Source of the DNA: Prevotella sp. CAG:891
GTDB taxonomy: Bacteria > Bacteroidota > Bacteroidia > Bacteroidales > Bacteroidaceae
Direction of reading: 5' to 3'
Length of the DNA stretch: 23,823 nucleotides
Assembly (NCBI GenBank): GCA_000437675.1
Contig: FR901754.1
Span: 21,398-45,220, forward strand
Below the pieces are notes generated by a model that did not search any database, was not told the DNA's origin, and saw only the letters and a list, made by a program, of their open reading frames with translations. Positions 1 through 5,552 of this stretch are shown here, piece by piece. A program made the translations under genes and the position numbers. Positions within the stretch are counted from its first letter, which is position 1; each line of letters starts with the position of its first letter.

Positions 1-329
1 TGCTTCGTGAACCGGGCAGAAGCGGAGGCGAAGTACCGCGAATTTAAAGATTGGGCGATTAGGAAACTACGAATATCTCTGCAATGGTTCGCACTTCATC
101 ACTATGTTGCCCCCTGCTATTGGGCAGCATGGTGAACGGGGGCAATGTGTGAAGCGACTCTATCATCGCCCCATTTTGCCTGCTTAAAAAAGCACACATT
201 TTAACAGTTGTTTGATTCGTTTCGATTTTAAAATTTTACGCTTTCGAGGGGGTTGAAACCTGAATTTAGGAAGGGCTGGTTACCACGAGCTGACCTAAAC
301 GAAGAGAAAATAGTACACAAAAAAAGGAC
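1..329. other. Left-edge stretch with no confident gene
   Basis: No recognisable gene. Plus-strand frame 1 is open from the window edge to a TGA at 133-135 (44 codons, starting inside any gene it might belong to). Its residues match no family I recognise, so it could be the tail of a gene or chance. A short inverted repeat, TTTAGG/CCTAAA, occupies about 273-302, just beyond the leftward terminator. An AT-rich stretch at 180-240 shows no clear promoter. Confidence 0.3.
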
Positions 330-372
330 AAAAAAAATCGCCGACCCATCTCCGCTGAGACGCAATCGGCGA
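330..372 (-). terminator. Intrinsic terminator of the candidate RNA
   Basis: Stem TCGCCGA (338-344) pairs with TCGGCGA (366-372). Read on the minus strand, the stem is followed by an uninterrupted T-run (complement of the A-run at about 331-337). On the plus strand no T-run follows, so the terminator is directional. Confidence 0.65.
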
Positions 373-602
373 CAAACACGTAAAAGATGAAAAAGAAATA
401 TCTGCATTTAAGCAGAACACAGACTTTGAAAACAGCCTGCTTTATGGGGGTCACATACCCGGGCCGGAGCAATGACCAAAACACCGGAATAATGTTTCAT
501 TTCGAGTGTATTTGACAGCTTAAAAATCATCCGTCATTTAATTATCTATAGTAATCCTATACCCAAGCCTTTCGTTGCTCAACAACCCTTGGTATGCAAA
601 CG
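331..602 (-). ncRNA. Candidate structured small RNA, about 270 nt
   Basis: A full Bacteroidetes promoter on the minus strand (608-639) points left, and a GC-rich hairpin followed by a T-run (330-372) stops the same direction about 270 nt later. In between I see three further hairpins: ATACCAAG/CTTGGGTAT at 559-595, enclosing a GTTG/CAAC stem; GGTCA/TGACC at 449-477, enclosing CCGG-rich pairing; and AAGCAG/CTGCTT at 410-442. The only long reading frame starts at a GTG near 484 and runs straight through the terminator, so a protein product is unlikely. It does not show the conserved motifs I know for tmRNA or RNase P RNA. It could be a regulatory sRNA, a 6S-like RNA, or an unusual leader. Confidence 0.45.
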
Positions 603-607
603 CAGTG

Positions 608-639
608 CAAAATTAAGGTTTCTGATTTAGGAGTTCAAA
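608..639 (-). promoter_or_regulatory. Bacteroidetes promoter driving the candidate RNA
   Basis: On the minus strand, TTTG (complement of 636-639) is followed by exactly 20 bases and then TAATTTTG (complement of 608-615). This is the Bacteroidetes -33/-7 arrangement. It lies back to back with the promoter of the gene at 718. Confidence 0.65.
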
Positions 640-680
640 TTTATAGAACCTTGAATAACCTTTAATGCAGATAAATACCG

Positions 681-688
681 TAATTTTG
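681..688 (+). promoter_or_regulatory. -7 box of the gene at 718
   Basis: TAATTTTG matches TAnnTTTG, 30 bases before the ATG at 718. No clear TTTG sits at the -33 position. The leftward promoter at 608-639 is divergent from it, so the two could share control. Confidence 0.5.
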
Positions 689-717
689 CACCTTAAAACA
701 CATTGATATGCCTGAAT

Positions 718-1731
718 ATGAAGTTCATAAATAATCTGCTCACCATTTTTCCACATTACAACGCTATCGAGAATGCACAAATGCTGATTGAGCGTCAACG
801 AAAAATATTGTTTTACTTTTTTGGCTCAGCCATCATTTTTTCGCTGATATTCGGCGAAGCCGGTCTATCCGGACCGCAGGATTACTGGTTTGTGATGCAA
901 AACCGCATATATTTGTTTTTAACGGTTGGAATTTTGGCACTTTACCACAAAAACGTGATAAAGTTACATACGGCACTTATAGCTTGTATTTTCCTGTCGC
1001 AAACCACCACCTCAATCGAAATGATTATGTCGTCGATAGCCCACACGCCCTATCACCTGATGCTTATCGTGGGAAACATGGTGCTGTTGGCCTTCAACAT
1101 CCTCTTCTGCATTGTGGCTTATTTTAAAAATGTGGCCTACATACTTTGTGTGTGTTCACTTGCGATATACGGTGTATGCGTGGTGCTGACAAAGGACGAA
1201 GCACTGCTTAATTTTTACGGTGTGTATGTAGTGGCTTTCTGCCTGACAGGGGTTATGGCCCATCATCTGAAGCGGAGTGTCAAACAGCTGTATCAGGAAA
1301 ACAACAAGCTGAAGGCCGACGAACGCGACATACTGCGAATGCTGCGCACGAACAAATCGGAAATCAAGGCTTACATCGAAATGGCACGCACAAATCTTAC
1401 CCCACAACAAACTACGCTGCTGCTGGAAATGATGACCGAGGATTCCAAACAAACACTGCTCAAGAATGTTAAAAATTTAATAAAACTACAAGAAGCTGAC
1501 TTTCTACTGCTCGAAGGCATTTTCCCGGAACTTTCGCCCTCGGAACTCGAAATTTGCCAGCTCATTCTGCAGGACAAAAAACTGAGCGAAATTTGTACGA
1601 TTCTAAACAAAAACGAAAGCAACATCAACAGCCAACGGGCGCACATACGCAAAAAACTGAATTTGCAGACGAGCCAAAACCTGAAAACCGTGCTCACCGA
1701 ACGCTTGAAAAAGAAGCCGCATCTGCAATAA
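718..1731 (+). CDS. Membrane protein with C-terminal LuxR-type HTH
   Basis: 337 residues from the ATG at 718; a TTG at 703 is in frame, but 718 is preferred as a normal start. The first 200 residues or so are hydrophobic, with about six predicted membrane helices. A charged helical linker follows (around residues 200-240), and then a cytoplasmic region ending in a LuxR/GerE-like helix-turn-helix in the last 70 residues, where SPSELEICQLI and SEICTILNKNESNINSQR give the typical pattern. Such membrane-anchored HTH proteins are common in Bacteroidales and are thought to act as sensors or transcriptional regulators. No receiver or kinase domain is present, so the signal is unknown. The gene stands alone between a divergent RNA promoter and glyS. 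Target genes cannot be inferred from the context. Confidence 0.75.
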   Translation: MKFINNLLTIFPHYNAIENAQMLIERQRKILFYFFGSAIIFSLIFGEAGLSGPQDYWFVMQNRIYLFLTVGILALYHKNVIKLHTALIACIFLSQTTTSIEMIMSSIAHTPYHLMLIVGNMVLLAFNILFCIVAYFKNVAYILCVCSLAIYGVCVVLTKDEALLNFYGVYVVAFCLTGVMAHHLKRSVKQLYQENNKLKADERDILRMLRTNKSEIKAYIEMARTNLTPQQTTLLLEMMTEDSKQTLLKNVKNLIKLQEADFLLLEGIFPELSPSELEICQLILQDKKLSEICTILNKNESNINSQRAHIRKKLNLQTSQNLKTVLTERLKKKPHLQ

Positions 1732-1790
1732 CCCTAAGCCGCTGCGGCATTTTTAAGGAAGTAAAAAAGCAGCAATCGCGCAATATTTAG

Positions 1791-1798
1791 TAACTTTG
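1791..1798 (+). promoter_or_regulatory. -7 box of the glyS operon
   Basis: TAACTTTG matches TAnnTTTG, 80 bases before the glyS start. The expected -33 TTTG is not obvious. Confidence 0.45.
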
Positions 1799-1878
1799 CA
1801 CGCAACAGACCTGAAAAATCTGCTTTTTGGCTTAATTATATTACGCATATAAATATATAACAACAATACTGCAACATC

Positions 1879-3420
1879 ATGGCACAAGAAGATGTATTCA
1901 AAAAAATCGTTTCTCACTGTAAAGAATACGGTTTTGTATTTCCCTCAAGCGACATTTACGACGGCTTAGGCGCTGTGTATGACTACGGTCAGAACGGTGT
2001 GGAGCTGAAAAACAATATCAAGCAATACTGGTGGCAGTCGATGGTGCTGCTCCACGAAAACATTGTGGGTATTGATGCTGCCATCTTTATGCACCCCACG
2101 GTGTGGAAGGCTTCGGGTCACGTTGATGCGTTCAACGACCCCCTCATCGACAACCGCGACTCGAAAAAACGTTACCGCGCTGACGTGCTCATCGAGGACC
2201 AGATTGCTAAATACGAGGAAAAAATCGACAAGGAAGTGGCTAAGGCTCGCAAGCGCTTTGGCGAGGCTTTCGACGAGGCTCAGTTCCGCAGCACAAACGC
2301 TCGCGTGCTCGAACATCAGGCTAAGTGCGATGCACTGCACCAGCGTTATTCGGACGCCATGAATGCCATGGACCTGGCCGAACTCAAGCAAATCATCCTC
2401 GACGAAGAAATTGTTTGCCCCATCTCGGGCACACGCAACTGGACCGATGTGCGCCAGTTTAACCTCATGTTCAAAACCGAAGTGGGTTCGACGGCTGAAG
2501 GTGCTTCAACTATTTACCTCCGCCCCGAAACGGCTCAGGGTATTTTCGTAAACTACCTGAACGTACAGAAAACCGGCCGCATGAAGCTGCCCTTCGGTAT
2601 TGCACAAATCGGTAAGGCTTTCCGTAACGAAATCGTGGCTCGTCAGTTCATCTTCCGTATGCGCGAATTCGAACAGATGGAAATGCAGTATTTCGTAAAA
2701 CCCGGCACGGAACTCGACAGCTTTGCACAGTGGAAGAAGTTCCGCCTGGCTTGGCACGAGGCTCTTGGTTTCGGTGCTGAAAACTACCGCTACCACGACC
2801 ACGAAAAGTTGGCTCACTATGCCAACGCTGCCACCGATATCGAGTTCAAAATGCCCTTCGGATTCAAGGAGGTTGAGGGTATTCACTCTCGTACGAACTT
2901 CGACCTTTCGCAGCACGCTAAGTTCTCGGGTCGCAAAATCGAATACTTCGACCCCGAAACGAACGAAAGCTACACGCCGTATGTTATCGAAACTTCAATC
3001 GGTGTTGACCGTATGTTCTTGAGCGTAATGTGTCATGCTTATGCCGAGGAAAAACTCGAAAACGGCGAAACGCGCGTAGTGCTGAGATTGCCGGCTGCAC
3101 TGGCTCCGGTGAAACTGGCCGTTATGCCGCTGGTTAAGAAGGATGGTCTGCCCGAAAAGGCTCACGAAATTCTGAACGACCTGAAGTTCCACTTCAACTG
3201 CAAATACGAGGAAAAAGACTCTATCGGTAAACGCTACCGCCGCATGGATGCCATCGGTACGCCGTACTGTATCACCATCGACCACGACACGCTGACCGAC
3301 AATTGCGTGACCCTGCGCGACCGCGATACGATGGAACAAACTCGTGTTCCCATTGCTGAACTGCGCAGCCTCATCGAGGATAAGGTGAGCATCACCTCGC
3401 TCCTCAAAAAACTGCAATAA
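1879..3420 (+). CDS. glyS: Glycine--tRNA ligase, dimeric type
   Basis: 513 residues. It charges tRNA-Gly with glycine in the cytoplasm. It is the single-chain alpha2 (eukaryote/archaeal-like) enzyme usual in Bacteroidetes, not the alpha2beta2 form. Class II motif 1 lies near residues 22-52 (YDGLGAVYDYGQNG). A family-specific insertion with charged helices follows (about 95-175). Motif 2 contains FRNEI and FRMREFEQMEMQYF, and motif 3 contains GVDRMF. The last 120 residues form the HGTP anticodon-binding domain (APVKLAVMPL, then DSIGKRYRRMDAIGTPYC). Length and motif order are complete. The next gene begins 28 bases after the stop, so the two are probably co-transcribed. Confidence 0.96.
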   Translation: MAQEDVFKKIVSHCKEYGFVFPSSDIYDGLGAVYDYGQNGVELKNNIKQYWWQSMVLLHENIVGIDAAIFMHPTVWKASGHVDAFNDPLIDNRDSKKRYRADVLIEDQIAKYEEKIDKEVAKARKRFGEAFDEAQFRSTNARVLEHQAKCDALHQRYSDAMNAMDLAELKQIILDEEIVCPISGTRNWTDVRQFNLMFKTEVGSTAEGASTIYLRPETAQGIFVNYLNVQKTGRMKLPFGIAQIGKAFRNEIVARQFIFRMREFEQMEMQYFVKPGTELDSFAQWKKFRLAWHEALGFGAENYRYHDHEKLAHYANAATDIEFKMPFGFKEVEGIHSRTNFDLSQHAKFSGRKIEYFDPETNESYTPYVIETSIGVDRMFLSVMCHAYAEEKLENGETRVVLRLPAALAPVKLAVMPLVKKDGLPEKAHEILNDLKFHFNCKYEEKDSIGKRYRRMDAIGTPYCITIDHDTLTDNCVTLRDRDTMEQTRVPIAELRSLIEDKVSITSLLKKLQ

Positions 3421-3448
3421 TCAGAGCACTATCCCCCTATTGTAATCA

Positions 3449-4102
3449 ATGAAGAAAATTCTGTATTTCCTCCTTGCCCTGCTGCCGTTGGTGGGTTTCA
3501 CTGCCTGCGATGATAACATTGCCGAAACTGACAATGATGAGTTTTCGCACGACTGGGTGAACCGTAACGCCAGATTCTTTGACGAACGTATGGCGGATGC
3601 GAAAAAGGCTATCGCTGATGCTCAAAACACCTACGGACAGGACTGGGAAAACCATTGTGACTGGCGCATTTACCGCAGTTTTGCCAAAATGCCGGGTGGC
3701 GTTACGGCGGATTCTATCTGCGTGAAAATCACCGAACGAGGCACGGGTTCGGGCTATCCGCTTTACACGGATTCGGTTCGCGTAAACTACATCGGACGTC
3801 TCATCCCTACGGAAAACTATCCCGACGGAAGAGTGTTCGACCACAGCGGACTCTATGAAGACGAGGACTATGTGTTCAGCCCTGAATTTTGCTCGCCTAC
3901 GTCCTTGCTCGTGAGCAGCCTCATCGAAGGATTTACGACGGCATTGATGGAAATGCGCATTGGCGACCGCTGGCGTGTGTATATGCCGCAGGAACTGGGC
4001 TACATGAGTGCTTCGGCCGGACTGATTCCGCCCTACTCTGCCCTGACGTTCGACATTCAGCTCAAGGGTTTTTACCGCAAGGGCGAATCGACTACGAAAT
4101 AA
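3449..4102 (+). CDS. FKBP-type peptidyl-prolyl isomerase lipoprotein
   Basis: 217 residues. The start MKKILYFLLALLPLVGFTAC is a type II signal peptide with the lipobox cysteine at residue 20, so the mature protein should be lipid-anchored in the envelope. The C-terminal half carries an FKBP fold: a YPDGRVFDHS segment, then EGFTTALMEMRIGDRWRVYMP and a PPYSALTFDIQL end, which resemble the usual FKBP core. The expected role is prolyl isomerisation or chaperone work on envelope proteins. It follows glyS by 28 bases; from memory, glyS followed by an FKBP lipoprotein is seen in other Bacteroidales. Some active-site aromatic residues look divergent, so catalytic activity is less certain than the fold. 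Confidence 0.85.
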   Translation: MKKILYFLLALLPLVGFTACDDNIAETDNDEFSHDWVNRNARFFDERMADAKKAIADAQNTYGQDWENHCDWRIYRSFAKMPGGVTADSICVKITERGTGSGYPLYTDSVRVNYIGRLIPTENYPDGRVFDHSGLYEDEDYVFSPEFCSPTSLLVSSLIEGFTTALMEMRIGDRWRVYMPQELGYMSASAGLIPPYSALTFDIQLKGFYRKGESTTK

Positions 4103-4108
4103 CTTATT

Positions 4109-4301
4109 GAAGTCGTCTGAACTTTTATGAATTTCAAGATTTGCCTTTATTTTTGAGGTGTTTTTGGGCCTTGAAGAGGGAGTGTAGCGAGCTACACGAC
4201 CGATGAAAGGTCAAAAAACGGCCCAAACGAAAGGTGAATATTGAATTTAGAAGAGATAAAACTCCAATTCAAATCCTCGTCAGAAAAGTTTAGACGACTT
4301 C
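4109..4301. mobile_element. MITE-like element, 193 bp
   Basis: The two ends are inverted copies. GAAGTCGTCTGAACTTTT at 4109 matches the reverse complement of the sequence ending at 4301 with one mismatch in 18. The trinucleotide ATT flanks both sides (4106-4108 and 4302-4304) and may be a target duplication. Inside are a second inverted pair, TTTGGGCC (4163-4170) with GGCCCAAA (4220-4227), and a central palindrome GTGTAGC-GA-GCTACAC (4182-4197). There is no coding capacity. It lies between the FKBP gene and a terminator. The parent transposon is not recognised. Confidence 0.6.
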
Positions 4302-4313
4302 ATTACTACTAAC

Positions 4314-4363
4314 AAAAAAACTCCCGATTCACTGGAAAAAATTCAGCGAATCGGGAGTTTTTT
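4314..4363. terminator. Strong intrinsic terminator
   Basis: Stem CTCCCGATTC (4321-4330) pairs with GAATCGGGAG (4348-4357), flanked by an A-run and a T-run, so it could work in both directions. It is probably the original end of the glyS-FKBP operon, now separated from it by the 193-bp element. Confidence 0.75.
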
Positions 4364-4370
4364 GTATTGC

Positions 4371-4778
4371 ATGCTTTCATACATGTGGACAATCAAGAAT
4401 CTGTAGCATTTCCGCCCGAACTTGGTCGATACATTCAAATCGGACTTGCAAAAGATGATAGACACTTACGCTGTGCCTTACAAAGAAAGCATGGCACTGC
4501 ACACTAAGGTTTATCCTAACGAACAATACAAATCGTTGGCTATGCAGGTGGATGAGGTGCTCGGTCAACTGCAAAAACGCTTGACTTTCCTCGACGAAAT
4601 GATTCCGAAGTTGAGTGCCGTGGATAACGTGGAAATGGGAAATGACAATCGCCCGGTGGCTGTTTACGACCTCAATGGCTTGCGCTACAGCATCGATAAA
4701 CTGCCGCAACTGCCTCGCGGAGTGTACCTCATACGCTACGCAAACGGACAGGTAGTGCGTAAATTGGCCGGAAAATAG
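4371..4778 (+). pseudogene. Broken 3' remnant of a secreted protein with sorting tail
   Basis: The frame carries ATG at 4371 and 4383 but hits TAG at 4404-4406. After that it stays open for about 124 codons, with no ATG near the start of the open part. The readable product has a helical region (about 70 residues) and then a C-terminal segment, VAVYDLNGLR followed by LPRGVYLIRYANGQ and VRKL. This resembles the type IX secretion sorting tail of Bacteroidetes surface proteins. A sorting tail without a signal peptide or a main domain suggests the front of the gene was deleted. The remnant starts directly after a terminator and near a MITE-like element, which could mark the breakpoint. An alternative is a short gene starting at an internal ATG or TTG, which I consider less likely. 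Confidence 0.6.
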
Positions 4779-4813
4779 GCTCAACCGACCTCAACCTTAG
4801 CAACAAAACAAAA

Positions 4814-4857
4814 ATAACGGCTACCAACTGATTGTTTCAAGTCGGTAGCCGTTATCA
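4814..4857. terminator. Convergent terminator between the remnant and guaD
   Basis: A perfect 12-bp stem, ATAACGGCTACC (4814-4825) with GGTAGCCGTTAT (4844-4855). The best T-run is on the minus strand (complement of the A-rich 4801-4813), so it serves guaD; it may also stop plus-strand transcription. Confidence 0.7.
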
Positions 4858-4883
4858 TTTTAGTAAAAACAAAAGCTGTAAAT

Positions 4884-5351
4884 TTAGTACTCCACCTTAT
4901 CGGTTTTCTGCATCCAATTGTCGAAGGGTTCCTGCGCTTCGGTCTGCATCATCGTGTCAGTAGCCAGTTTACGTTCGTGAATGGGCAGCGGCAGTTCGTC
5001 GTAAATAAAAGCATCGTCGAATCCGGCGCGTGCGGCATCCGTTTTGGTTGCAGCAAAATAAAGATGGTCCAGATGTGCCCAGTAAATAGCTCCAAGACAC
5101 ATGGGGCAAGGTTCGCACGAGGAGTAAATGCTGCAACCCGCCAAATCGAAGTTTTCGAGTCGGGCAGCAGCAGCACGTATGGCTTGCACTTCAGCGTGAG
5201 CTGTCGGGTCGTGGTTCGGCGTAACGCGGTTCACCCCTTCAGCAATGATTTCGCCGTTGCGTGCAATGACAGCCCCAAAGGGACCACCACCGTTCTTCAC
5301 ATTGTCGACGGCCAACTGAATGGCACGTCTCATCAATTCTTGGTGCGTCAT
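4884..5351 (-). CDS. guaD: Guanine deaminase (cytidine deaminase superfamily)
   Basis: 155 residues. It belongs to the small zinc-dependent deaminases. The zinc site is His52-Ala-Glu54 (catalytic Glu54) with PCPMC giving Cys82 and Cys85. GGPFGAVI near the start, NHDPTAHAEV, CLGAIYWA, AGFDDAFIY and a C-terminal EY closely follow the Bacillus GuaD pattern, which separates it from the tRNA adenosine deaminase TadA. It should convert guanine to xanthine and ammonia in the cytoplasm (purine salvage or nitrogen release). It lies downstream of parC on the same strand, 201 bases away with three tandem repeats between, so co-transcription is possible. No clear promoter of its own is visible. Substrate rests on family resemblance. 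Confidence 0.88.
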   Translation of the reverse strand: MTHQELMRRAIQLAVDNVKNGGGPFGAVIARNGEIIAEGVNRVTPNHDPTAHAEVQAIRAAAARLENFDLAGCSIYSSCEPCPMCLGAIYWAHLDHLYFAATKTDAARAGFDDAFIYDELPLPIHERKLATDTMMQTEAQEPFDNWMQKTDKVEY

Positions 5352-5476
5352 ATTTTTTATCTATGTTTAAAATGCTGTTTGCATTCAACCCGTCACGGCA
5401 CGTTTGTTGGCAACAAGCGTTCGTTATTTGCCGGGAAAAAGCGCAAGCAGCGAATGAATAAGGTTCATTAGTAAAA

Positions 5477-5545
5477 CAGGTGAACAACCTCGTTTTAAGC
5501 AGGTGAACAATCTCGTTTTAAGTAGGTGAACAACCTCGTTTTAGG
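5477..5545. repeat. Three tandem 23-bp repeats downstream of parC
   Basis: Units at 5477-5499, 5500-5522 and 5523-5545 share the core AGGTGAACAACCTCGTTTTA. Unit 2 has a T in place of one C; unit 3 differs at its first and next-to-last bases. Each unit has short self-complementary arms, AGGT and ACCT, around GAACA (weakened in unit 2). The array starts 7 bases past the parC stop, in the 201-base gap before guaD. There are no spacers and no cas genes, so it is not CRISPR. Confidence 0.85.
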
Positions 5546-5552
5546 CACCCAC

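Noticed and set aside
266..484. 72-codon frame on the minus strand in the RNA candidate
   Set aside because: GTG start, runs through the terminator hairpin and beyond; composition looks like translated structured RNA.
4884..5351. TadA (tRNA adenosine deaminase)
   Set aside because: NHDPTAHAEV, AGFDDAFIY and the C-terminal EY fit guanine deaminase instead.
5477..5545. CRISPR array
   Set aside because: Units are directly adjacent with no spacers, and no cas gene is near.
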